This document shows positions 9,578 to 17,230 of a stretch of 64,000 nucleotides of DNA, piece by piece. This DNA is from Liminaster sp045576355 (GTDB taxonomy: Bacteria > Bacteroidota > Bacteroidia > Bacteroidales > UBA3663): NCBI GenBank assembly GCA_045576355.1, contig JAZNGG010000027.1, forward strand, positions 61,291 through 125,290. Reading direction: 5' to 3'. Below the pieces are notes generated by a model. It had not been told where the DNA came from. It saw only the letters and a list, made by a program, of their open reading frames with translations, and did not search any database. The translations under genes and the position numbers were made by a program. The first letter of the stretch is position 1. Every line of letters begins with the position of its first letter.

Positions 9578-10431
9578 TGATGATTGATCAATTTTTGTCT
9601 CAACCAGTGTAGTGCATCATACACTCGTGAGAAAGTCTTCTCTTTCATCTGCTGATAAAAAGCAGATACCTCAGGATCCTCTCTCCAGCACAAAAGGGAA
9701 AACTCGATATTTTCATATAAAAGAGCTCGAGCAAAAAAGTCTTTGTAGTTCATCTCCGGGATATAATAAGCCATCTCTTTTTCGGGCAAATGACGGGAAG
9801 AAGCTAATCCTTCAGGCTCCTGATAATAAGCAGAGAGCACTTGAGGGGTGCAAACGACCGAACCATACTGCAAAACACGCAAGGCAAATTCGTAATCCTC
9901 AAAAAAAGACATTCGCTCATCAAACCCTCCATATTGCTCTACCAGCGTCCGATGTATAGCCATCGAACCGGGATGAGGATAAAATGCCCCAAGCCACAGA
10001 CTCCGATAGGGATGACGACAGAGAGTCACACGCGAAGGCCTGCACCTGTATTGCGGCATACAGTCATTTTCCACTTGCCCGACGATAATACGCTCATCCG
10101 AATATATTCCGATAAGTGATAAGACACAAGATAAAGCATCGGGCAACAACCGATCATCAGCATCCAGAAATATGAGCCACTCCCCATGTGACATTTTTAT
10201 CCCGGCATTACGAGTGGCAGAAACACCCTGGTTGCTCTGATAATAATAGTGCAGACGTTCATCCTTAACCAAGGCTACGACTTTGGCACTATCATCAGTC
10301 GAACCATCATCCACCAGCACGATCTCCACCTGATGATTATAATCCTGTTTCAGGATCGAGTCGATGGCTCTCGCTATTTGTTTTTCCTTATTATATAAAG
10401 GTATGATGATTGACAGAAGAGGTTGTGCCAT
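9568..10431 (-). CDS. GT2-family glycosyltransferase
   Basis: 287 residues. LLSIIIPLYNKEKQI, LVDDGSTDDS and LIFLDADDRLL are the three GT2/GT-A landmarks, in order and at normal spacing. FDERMSFFEDYEFALR is the usual C-terminal ED-containing acceptor-side motif. The stop codon lies inside the next gene (10-nt overlap). The 67 nt upstream contain no clear promoter, so it probably belongs to the transcript coming from the acyltransferase genes. Confidence 0.88.
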   Translation of the reverse strand: MAQPLLSIIIPLYNKEKQIARAIDSILKQDYNHQVEIVLVDDGSTDDSAKVVALVKDERLHYYYQSNQGVSATRNAGIKMSHGEWLIFLDADDRLLPDALSCVLSLIGIYSDERIIVGQVENDCMPQYRCRPSRVTLCRHPYRSLWLGAFYPHPGSMAIHRTLVEQYGGFDERMSFFEDYEFALRVLQYGSVVCTPQVLSAYYQEPEGLASSRHLPEKEMAYYIPEMNYKDFFARALLYENIEFSLLCWREDPEVSAFYQQMKEKTFSRVYDALHWLRQKLINHHWL

Positions 10432-10498
10432 GATTATTCGTTAAATCGTATTTCATTAAAACCCAGGATGCCCCTTTGAGCGTCAAGCCGCACTCATA

Positions 10499-11653
10499 TT
10501 ACTTCCTGCCGGCGATCACTTTAAGCAGAGCCGGAGTATAACGTCTCATAAGATAAAAGATCAGCAACAGAGCCGTAATCGTAATCGCTGCGCTCAGCAA
10601 ATAAACGAAGAGTACACTCCATCCGTCCGATGGACGTAGCAGCAAAAAAAGAATTCTCACTAAATAGCTGCAAACTAAAGAATGTGCTAAATAAATAAAA
10701 AAACCGGATGATGCGAGAAAAGGAGAAACCTTACATATCCGATGAGTCAATAACCAAGCCGATAAATTATAAGCAAAAAACAGACCGGCAATGATATTAA
10801 GGCTTTTTAGCGTGGAGTAAGCTTCCGGCAAATATCGTGCTACCCAAAGAAGAGACAAACTCATCAATGGATAAATCAGCATAGAAACTTTAAATACTCT
10901 GCCAAACTCTCGGATCATATCCTTCCTCTCAATGCTCATATAACTACCCCAAGAAAAAAAGAAGTACGCAGACAGCAGTTGGCTTAAATGCCCAAAATCC
11001 TTATACGACAAGACAAACCACATAAGGCCTAAAAAGAGCACAAACCACTTGCCGGCTCGCCTTATCAGAAGATAAATGATCGGAGTAGTCAAAACCACTA
11101 TCATCAGATCCCGCACAAACCACAACGGATTATTTTGAGGGTATATCGCATAGTTATTCTCCGAGACAGGAGCATAAATAATCCCTCGAGAAGCATCCCA
11201 AAAAGTATTCAATATGGCAGACAGACTAAAGTCCAATGGGAGATTATGCAGATTGGGGAATATCGAAGAAAAACATGGCAGAAACATGACAAAGAAAATA
11301 AGGAGAGAAAACAGATTCCATAACACATAGGGGATCAGCAGGCTCTTTACTCGATTTTTCAACTTCCGCACATACACTCTTTCCGTAAACTCCGCAGTCA
11401 AGAAAAAAACATATCCGGAAATAAAGAAATAAATCGGCACACTCTGATAACGGCCAAAAGCATTTAAAACATTATTGACATCTGCCATCAAAGGGATGTT
11501 TCCCACCGACACAGGCTCCCCCTGTACCGAAAAATCCATCATGTTAAAAATATGATTGACCACAATGACCACTGCCAGCGGAAACCGCAGCAAGTCTAAT
11601 GCCTGAGAACGCAAATCCTCCCTCTTCATTTCGTTTCGAACCCAATCGGCCAT
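10499..11653 (-). CDS. membrane acyltransferase, acyltransferase-3 family (copy 1)
   Basis: 384 residues with about ten transmembrane segments. ALDLLRFPLAVVIVVNH near the N-terminus holds the R and H of acyltransferase-3 proteins, and NPLWFVRDLMIV is the second conserved block. These enzymes move acyl, usually acetyl, groups onto glycans at the membrane. An ATG eight codons in (11629) aligns better with the start of the neighbouring copy and may be the true start. It is a paralogue of 11713-12846, with shared stretches such as KSLNIIAGLFFAYNLS. Confidence 0.85.
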   Translation of the reverse strand: MADWVRNEMKREDLRSQALDLLRFPLAVVIVVNHIFNMMDFSVQGEPVSVGNIPLMADVNNVLNAFGRYQSVPIYFFISGYVFFLTAEFTERVYVRKLKNRVKSLLIPYVLWNLFSLLIFFVMFLPCFSSIFPNLHNLPLDFSLSAILNTFWDASRGIIYAPVSENNYAIYPQNNPLWFVRDLMIVVLTTPIIYLLIRRAGKWFVLFLGLMWFVLSYKDFGHLSQLLSAYFFFSWGSYMSIERKDMIREFGRVFKVSMLIYPLMSLSLLWVARYLPEAYSTLKSLNIIAGLFFAYNLSAWLLTHRICKVSPFLASSGFFIYLAHSLVCSYLVRILFLLLRPSDGWSVLFVYLLSAAITITALLLIFYLMRRYTPALLKVIAGRK

Positions 11654-11712
11654 TAGGTTTTAATATGTTTGTCTTAAGATTTTTGGGCAGATTTCTTATG
11701 AGTGTACCCCTT

Positions 11713-12846
11713 TTAGAATCTTCCCGTGATCACCCTCAAAAAGCCGGGTGTATAACGTCTCAAAAGATAATATAATGATAATAGCGACAAAACAGTCGTC
11801 GCAGCACTCAGCAGATAGACAAAGAGTATGCTGCACTGAGTCAAAGGATGAAACAGCAAAAAATAAACTCTCACAAAGTCACGGCATATCACCATGTGAG
11901 CCACATAAATAAAAAAGCTGGAAGATGAAAGAAATGAGGAAACCTTGCAACAATGTTTAGACAGTAGCCCAACAGAGAGATTATAAGCAAAAAACAGACC
12001 TGCTACAATATTGAGAGACTTGACCGGCACTAAAACACACGGACAGCTATGAGCAGCCCAAAAATATACGACCCCCAGCGTTATATATAACACCAATGAT
12101 GACTTAGAATACCTGCCAAACACACGGATCAGATCTCTATTCTTAACGCTCATATACGCACCCCATGTAAAAAAGAACGTCGCCGTCAACAACTGATTCG
12201 GGTGCCCGAAATCTCGAAATTCCATCACAAACCACACTAAGCCCAACACCATCACAAACCACTTACCCATACGAACCAGCAACACATAAATCGCCGGAGT
12301 AAATAAAACCACTATCATCAGATCTCGCACAAACCACAATGGGATGTTCAGAGGATATATTTCCCGATTAATACCAGCCCCGGGAGAGACAATAACCCCT
12401 TGCGACCCATCCCAAAACGTATTTATTATAGCAGTCAGGCTGAAATCCAATGGAGCATTATGGATGTTGGGGAAAATAGCCGAAAAACACGGCAGAAACA
12501 GGAGCAGAAAAAACAGGAGATAAAAAAGATTCCACAAGACATAAGGGACCAATAGACCTTTAACCCGCTTTTTAAGTTTCTGCAGATACACCTCCCTTGT
12601 AAACCTCACTCCCCAAAAGAAGAGAAAACCGGAGATGAAAAAAAATATCGGGACACACTGCAACCTGAAAAAAGCAGAAAACAGATGGTTTAGCTCCAAA
12701 ATCGCAGGGACATTTTCTGTCGATATAGGATTGCCCTTAATCGTGAAATTCAACACATTAAACGTATGATCACAGACGACAATCACTGCCAAAGGAAATC
12801 GCAGCCAGTCCAGCGCTTGTAAACTCAAATCCTCTCTTCTCATCAC
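11713..12846 (-). CDS. membrane acyltransferase, acyltransferase-3 family (copy 2)
   Basis: 377 residues with the same layout as the neighbouring copy: an N-terminal LQALDWLRFPLAVIVVCDH block, IPLWFVRDLMIV in the middle, about ten membrane segments and an RRYTPGFLRVI tail. The two copies line up end to end with moderate divergence, so the duplication is not recent. It probably modifies a different sugar or position than copy 1. Its start overlaps the end of the upstream acetyltransferase by 4 nt. Confidence 0.85.
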   Translation of the reverse strand: MMRREDLSLQALDWLRFPLAVIVVCDHTFNVLNFTIKGNPISTENVPAILELNHLFSAFFRLQCVPIFFFISGFLFFWGVRFTREVYLQKLKKRVKGLLVPYVLWNLFYLLFFLLLFLPCFSAIFPNIHNAPLDFSLTAIINTFWDGSQGVIVSPGAGINREIYPLNIPLWFVRDLMIVVLFTPAIYVLLVRMGKWFVMVLGLVWFVMEFRDFGHPNQLLTATFFFTWGAYMSVKNRDLIRVFGRYSKSSLVLYITLGVVYFWAAHSCPCVLVPVKSLNIVAGLFFAYNLSVGLLSKHCCKVSSFLSSSSFFIYVAHMVICRDFVRVYFLLFHPLTQCSILFVYLLSAATTVLSLLSLYYLLRRYTPGFLRVITGRF

Positions 12847-13403
12847 TCTTTTTCCTTAGCCGGGACACCGACACACACCGCACCGGCAGTCTCCACACTC
12901 CTGTTTACCACCGCATTGGCCCCGATCTTAACATGATCAGCGATGCGGATCCCCCCGATCAGAATGGCGCCCCATCCGATATCGACATGATCACCAATTA
13001 CCGGAACCTCATTATTAAAACCATTGTTACCGATGCAGCAATCTCCATGGATGTGGCAACACTTACCCACTCGGGCATACGGATTGACGACTATACTGCC
13101 GATGTGGTCTATAAAAAGCCCCTCATCAAAAACATTGGGAGCGATGCACAGCCCTAACCGGTTGCCCAGGTTATTTCTTCTCCGCTCATAGAGCCAAAAC
13201 AGCATCATTTTAATCGCCCTGCAAGAAGTGCTGTTAAGCAGATATTCGCATACTCTCAGAAGACGCACATATCTCCATAACTCATACTGATGCTGACGGG
13301 TAAACTTGAAAAAAAGAGCCCGTTTAGTTGTCGGATAGTCTGCCCAATAGAACGCTCGTTCCATCATCAGACAACGATTCAGATCTTCGCGAGTTTTTAT
13401 CAT
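12843..13403 (-). CDS. serine-acetyltransferase-like beta-helix transferase
   Basis: 186 residues. A helical N-terminal half is followed by hexapeptide repeats from about residue 105. The block IDHIGSIVVNPYARVGKCCHIHGDCCIG is the CysE/capsule-acetyltransferase type, and VPAKEKE closes the helix. In polysaccharide loci such CysE-like proteins acetylate sugars instead of serine; that reading is from context. It is the most upstream gene of this run of minus-strand genes; the DNA before it is a composite dispersed repeat. Confidence 0.82.
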   Translation of the reverse strand: MIKTREDLNRCLMMERAFYWADYPTTKRALFFKFTRQHQYELWRYVRLLRVCEYLLNSTSCRAIKMMLFWLYERRRNNLGNRLGLCIAPNVFDEGLFIDHIGSIVVNPYARVGKCCHIHGDCCIGNNGFNNEVPVIGDHVDIGWGAILIGGIRIADHVKIGANAVVNRSVETAGAVCVGVPAKEKE

Positions 13404-13411
13404 ATTTGGGT

Positions 13412-13574
13412 GAGGAGTTTATTGGTTAAGGGGTTGAGGAGTTTAGGGGTTGAGGGGTTTAAGGGTTGAAAATATAAACTACTAAACCTTTAAACTTCTA
13501 AACCAAACAAGGACTTCGTCCGCGATGGTGATGGCTTTGTTTTCAGTTTTCACCTTTCAGTTTTCTCTTTCCTC
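13412..13574 (-). repeat. composite dispersed intergenic repeat, locus 1
   Basis: It has four parts. Read on the minus strand these are a GAAAACTGAAAGGTGAAAA part, a GCCATCACC/GCGGACGAAGTCC part, an AT-rich TTTGGTTTAGAAGTTTA part and a run of AACCCCTCAACCC-type units. The stretch 13461-13523 matches 25272-25334 in the opposite direction with one mismatch in 63 nt. It has no coding potential. Confidence 0.8.
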
Positions 13575-13576
13575 TG

Positions 13577-14500
13577 TTATCTACCCAACAGCCGTGCCAT
13601 CCTCCGCAGGAAGTTCGCCACATAGCGAGGTCTGCCCAGCCAAAACACACTCCATACCGTCAACTTGCGCCAAGGCGCGATCCTGCTCGGATAGATGATA
13701 AACCGGTGAGTATCATCGCAGCACACACGCACCCTGCGGCGAGAAATATGCAGATAGCTGATCTCCTCCACCCGACAGGTGCGGCATCCTGACAGATAAT
13801 GTCGGCACAAAGTTCCCTCCTCAAACGAGTAGATCAGACATCGACTCTTCTTTGGAAAGTTGATTGACCAAAAATGATCAAAGCGCCACGGCGGCAAAAC
13901 GTTGTCAAACGTCACCCGACCATCATAGCACACACGCTTCCCCTCGTCCCGCACATAGATAGGTTCCCAGCCCCCCTCCTCGTCGAAGAAGTAGCTCTCG
14001 GGCGAAGCAAAAACCTTATCCCACGGTGTGAGATCCTCATAAAGCTTGCTCTCCATAAAAGAGAAACGCCCCTCCTCATCATTCCTGACGAAAGAGAGAT
14101 GTCCGCAAGGGAGCAACTTCTTAAATCGGCAATCCTCATTCTCCGGCAGGAACTTCACTACATTGCCCCAGATCGTGTCGATGTCAAATATTCCCCAGTA
14201 GGCATACCCTCGAAACAAATCCTCAAAGACATAGCCATAAGCCACCTTAAAGTCGCAAAGCTTATAAGGTCTGTCGAGCGAGATCTTAATGTCCGGGAAG
14301 CAGGCACACACCCTCTCACGCACCTCGGCAAAAGAGAGCGGCACCACCCGCACATTATCCGGCACCTCATACTCCTCCGTCGGGATGTCTGTCACCAACA
14401 GGAATGTCACCTCCCGATTATAACTGCAGCTCTTCAGCCAAAACGGGAAGTGCTCAGGCCATCGGCCATAATAGCAACAAAGGGCGGCATATCGATTCAT
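13577..14500 (-). CDS. DUF6625-like putative glycosyltransferase
   Basis: About 307 residues from the ATG at 14500, chosen because MNRYAALCCYYGRWPEHFPF matches how this family begins; an ATG at 14569 would add 23 unrelated residues. It has the family's landmarks: the SCSYN segment near residue 25, RPYKLCDFKVAYG, and WGIFDIDTIWG with a DxD motif at residues 106-108. The fold is probably GT-A and the role sugar transfer in surface glycan synthesis, but no member's reaction is known to me. It has its own promoter-like box upstream. Confidence 0.75.
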   Translation of the reverse strand: MNRYAALCCYYGRWPEHFPFWLKSCSYNREVTFLLVTDIPTEEYEVPDNVRVVPLSFAEVRERVCACFPDIKISLDRPYKLCDFKVAYGYVFEDLFRGYAYWGIFDIDTIWGNVVKFLPENEDCRFKKLLPCGHLSFVRNDEEGRFSFMESKLYEDLTPWDKVFASPESYFFDEEGGWEPIYVRDEGKRVCYDGRVTFDNVLPPWRFDHFWSINFPKKSRCLIYSFEEGTLCRHYLSGCRTCRVEEISYLHISRRRVRVCCDDTHRFIIYPSRIAPWRKLTVWSVFWLGRPRYVANFLRRMARLLGR

Positions 14501-14594
14501 TGGGTTACAGCTACGCTCTTCCCTGTCACACGGCAGAGAAAAGCCAAAGAAGACAAAATGCGCTGACACATAAGATCATCCTAATGTTTCAGCG

Positions 14595-14602
14595 CAAAGA
14601 TA
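14595..14602 (-). promoter_or_regulatory. Bacteroidetes -7 promoter box for the DUF6625-like gene
   Basis: The minus strand reads TATCTTTG. Transcription would begin near 14588, leaving a leader of about 90 nt before the ATG at 14500. Confidence 0.55.
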
Positions 14603-14669
14603 ATGCTTTTTTTCTGATTGCCTTCATGTCGGGCGCTTTTTTGTCGTCAGTAGCCATAAAATGCACAGA

Positions 14670-16247
14670 TCACAGATCCCCCACGATGGTCAGATGCTTC
14701 CACTGCGGAGCAGTGCGATATTCCTCCACCGACGCAGCTGGAACATGAAGAGTGATATCCCTCCGGTCAAAGATGACGGAGAGAGGCTGAGGCTCCTCCG
14801 CATAGTTATAGACATCGGCCAACTTAGGGCAATTATAAAACACATATTCACCGATGGTCTCCACCCCTGCCGGGATCCGGATCTCTATAAGGCTACGACA
14901 ATTCCAAAACACCCCTCGATCTATCACCTTCAACGTGGAGGGCAGCGAGATACTCTTGAGATTGACACAGTCTGCAAAAGCATCCAGTTCGAGACTCTCC
15001 ACTCCCTCTGGAAGGACGATAGACTCGATATTTTTACATCGGGCAAAAGAGGCATGAGCTATAGATTTTAAACTTTCAGGAATAGAAACATATCGGAGAC
15101 CGGACTGTCTGAAACTTGCAAAATCCAGGCTCGTCATTCCCTCGGGCAATGTTGCTGTCACCAGTTTTTCACAGTTAAAAAAAGCATCTTCTCCTATATG
15201 ACGCAAACTTTTAGGGAAAGATACACTCATAATCTCTGTCCTGTCGAAACAAGCCTTATCGACTATCTCCGTCGTGGTATATAATTGTCCATCTATCTCC
15301 ACTTTTTCGCGGATATAAAGATTACTCCATGTTTGTCCGATCACAGCGCAAGTGCGATTCTCTTCCGAAGTTTTGGCATAAAACACCCCCTCGATCACCG
15401 CATCACTTCTGAAATAGAGGGAATGTACCCGATAAGACTCTGTCGTGACATACCATTGCCACACACCCATCCCCGTCACTATCACAGCGACAAGACACAG
15501 CAGGCTTCGGATGATCTGTCCCCTTCTGTTCAGAGCATTAAGTATTTCGTCCACCGACTCAAATCTCTTATTCTTCTCCTCATTGAGACAACGCTCTTTG
15601 ATGCGAGACAACCTCTGTGGCAGCCGGCTCTCAATCGATTCCTCTATATATTGCAGTAACATCCCCACCCCAAAGATATCCGTTCGGGCATCCACCTCAC
15701 CGAGTTGGTCGTCCCTCAACTCCGGTGCTGCATAAGCTTGAGTTCGCTCTGCCGTATAGTCATTACTATCCGTAAAACATCCTCCGAGATCTATCAGTTT
15801 CACATCGTTACTCACCTGTGTCAGCATGATGTTTTCCGGCTTCAAATCCAAATATGCTACATTTTTTTCGTGCAATGATTTAAGGGCTTTTAAGAGCTGA
15901 ATAAGCATCTTTTCGGTTTTCCGATGATTGCGAAAATAGGAAGGATCATCAATTATCTTTTGGGCAATATTCACACCATTGATATGCTCCATAAGGAGAA
16001 AGAGACCGCATTCATCCTCATTGATACCGGTGTATTGGACGATATAAGGAGAGGTGTGGTGTCTGCCTACTTCAAACTCTTTATACATCATCATTTTGTG
16101 ACGTAAGCTATCCCTATACTCCGGAGTCAGTTGTTTCTTAAAAAACTTCTTACCCTCGATGACCACAATCGAAGTCATCGTTTTTCTGTCCCGGAAGGCA
16201 GAAAACCCGTTTGTATTATTCGCCTCTACAAAGTCTGAAAAGATCAT
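14670..16247 (-). CDS. transmembrane Ser/Thr kinase with BspA-type LRR outer domain
   Basis: 525 residues. Residues 1-240 are a protein kinase domain: YLDLKPENIML holds the catalytic D134 and metal-binding N139, LIDLGG gives D153 in a DLG instead of DFG motif, and YAAPEL is the APE motif. The HRD motif reads YLD, so this is a non-RD kinase, and no clear glycine-rich loop is seen. One membrane segment spans about 246-265. Residues about 310-490 are LRR_5 (BspA-type) repeats, for example SLPSTLKVIDRGVFWNCRSL. The topology should be kinase inside, repeats outside, so the repeats may sense a surface ligand. It lies 2 nt after the regulator gene upstream. Confidence 0.85.
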   Translation of the reverse strand: MIFSDFVEANNTNGFSAFRDRKTMTSIVVIEGKKFFKKQLTPEYRDSLRHKMMMYKEFEVGRHHTSPYIVQYTGINEDECGLFLLMEHINGVNIAQKIIDDPSYFRNHRKTEKMLIQLLKALKSLHEKNVAYLDLKPENIMLTQVSNDVKLIDLGGCFTDSNDYTAERTQAYAAPELRDDQLGEVDARTDIFGVGMLLQYIEESIESRLPQRLSRIKERCLNEEKNKRFESVDEILNALNRRGQIIRSLLCLVAVIVTGMGVWQWYVTTESYRVHSLYFRSDAVIEGVFYAKTSEENRTCAVIGQTWSNLYIREKVEIDGQLYTTTEIVDKACFDRTEIMSVSFPKSLRHIGEDAFFNCEKLVTATLPEGMTSLDFASFRQSGLRYVSIPESLKSIAHASFARCKNIESIVLPEGVESLELDAFADCVNLKSISLPSTLKVIDRGVFWNCRSLIEIRIPAGVETIGEYVFYNCPKLADVYNYAEEPQPLSVIFDRRDITLHVPAASVEEYRTAPQWKHLTIVGDL

Positions 16248-16249
16248 GA

Positions 16250-16825
16250 TTATATCACCTCATAGTCTATGCCCTCTATTTTCCCACAGATATAGTCACA
16301 TGGTTCTGTTATAAAAGGTCCTTTCACATTCTTAAGATATAGCGGTTCTTTCTTGGTAAACATTTCACAGTGCAGTGTCATCCCCGGCTCCAGTTTGCTG
16401 TGCAGCGAAGAGATCACCGTAAACAGATCCCCATCCCCCTCATGCTTGAGGACAATGCTCCGATTCGGGTACCATTTGACCCGGATCTGCATGCCGGGCT
16501 GCATCAGAAAACAATGGAGAGACTGACGTCTCACAAACTCGCTGGAGTAGTCATTTTGATTCTCTTGATAACAGCAAAAATCATCATAGCTCCTGTAACC
16601 CACAAAAACCGACAACACGTTCAGCGTCCGAATTTGAGGAGCAGGAGACTCCTGCTTCAGATAGCCCCATAGCCGCTTCAGCGTCGTAGGACTTATATGG
16701 GTTTTGTCTCTTTGGAAAATCATTTCCGAAAGTTCTACAAAGTCTCCATGGACACATAATTTTCTGCCCATACGATCTTCGATCTTTTGCTTTAAATCAT
16801 CGACAATACTTTTTGTGCTATTCAT
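16250..16825 (-). CDS. putative regulator paired with the LRR kinase
   Basis: 191 residues. The N-terminal half (residues about 1-85) contains ISPTTLKRLWGYL followed by RTLNVLSVFVGYRSYDDFC, a pattern I know from Bacteroidales proteins with a helix-turn-helix-like start. The C-terminal half is predicted beta-rich (IRVKWYPNRSIVLKHEG). DNA binding is inference. The 2-nt gap to the kinase gene and a shared promoter-like box upstream show one operon, so the protein may be the kinase's target or regulator. No membrane segment or signal peptide is seen. Confidence 0.6.
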   Translation of the reverse strand: MNSTKSIVDDLKQKIEDRMGRKLCVHGDFVELSEMIFQRDKTHISPTTLKRLWGYLKQESPAPQIRTLNVLSVFVGYRSYDDFCCYQENQNDYSSEFVRRQSLHCFLMQPGMQIRVKWYPNRSIVLKHEGDGDLFTVISSLHSKLEPGMTLHCEMFTKKEPLYLKNVKGPFITEPCDYICGKIEGIDYEVI

Positions 16826-16857
16826 TTATATTATTAGGTTATTATCCATAATTGTTG

Positions 16858-16865
16858 CAAATATA
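16858..16865 (-). promoter_or_regulatory. Bacteroidetes -7 box for the regulator-kinase operon
   Basis: The minus strand reads TATATTTG, 33 nt before the start codon at 16825. Confidence 0.6.
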
Positions 16866-16941
16866 AGGATAATTCACCACTTGACGAATGAAATTTCGAC
16901 AAATAATCCTGACAAACCAACAAGGACAAAAAGGACAATCA

Positions 16942-16968
16942 TTGTTTATTTATATTCATCTACATTTG
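16942..16968 (+). promoter_or_regulatory. promoter of the BspA-like secreted protein operon
   Basis: A TTG at 16942 is followed by TACATTTG at 16961-16968, a full -7 match with slightly short spacing. It implies a 5' leader of about 255 nt before the gene at 17231. Confidence 0.5.
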
Positions 16969-17088
16969 CAGCGAAATCTAACTAAAAAATCATGATTAAA
17001 TCACCCTGCGAAAAGTAACAAAAGCTTATTTTATTTATAAAAATGCCATAAAATTCCGAACTACGATTCGCCACTTTGGACAAAAAGA

Positions 17089-17157
17089 AAAACGCATAGC
17101 AGAGCTTTTAGGGAGCACCTAAATATATAACTCCATTGGGAGAGCTTAATGCGTTTT
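17089..17157 (+). promoter_or_regulatory. structured 5' leader, possible three-way junction
   Basis: AAAACGCAT (17089-17097) pairs exactly with ATGCGTTTT (17149-17157). The enclosed segment holds a TTTAGG/CCTAAA hairpin (17107-17123) and a CTCC/GGAG hairpin (17131-17142), and AGAGCTT occurs twice at the junction. The shape recalls a small three-way-junction riboswitch or a protein-binding leader; it matches no class that I can name. Confidence 0.4.
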
Positions 17158-17230
17158 CGATTGACATCTTTTATGACAATGTAAGTTTTCATACATATTA
17201 TTAATCATATCACTTTAAAATTATTTTATT

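Noticed and set aside
13874..14566. Open frame of 230 codons on the plus strand
   Set aside because: It lies antisense to the DUF6625-like gene, which has family motifs and a promoter; this frame has none.
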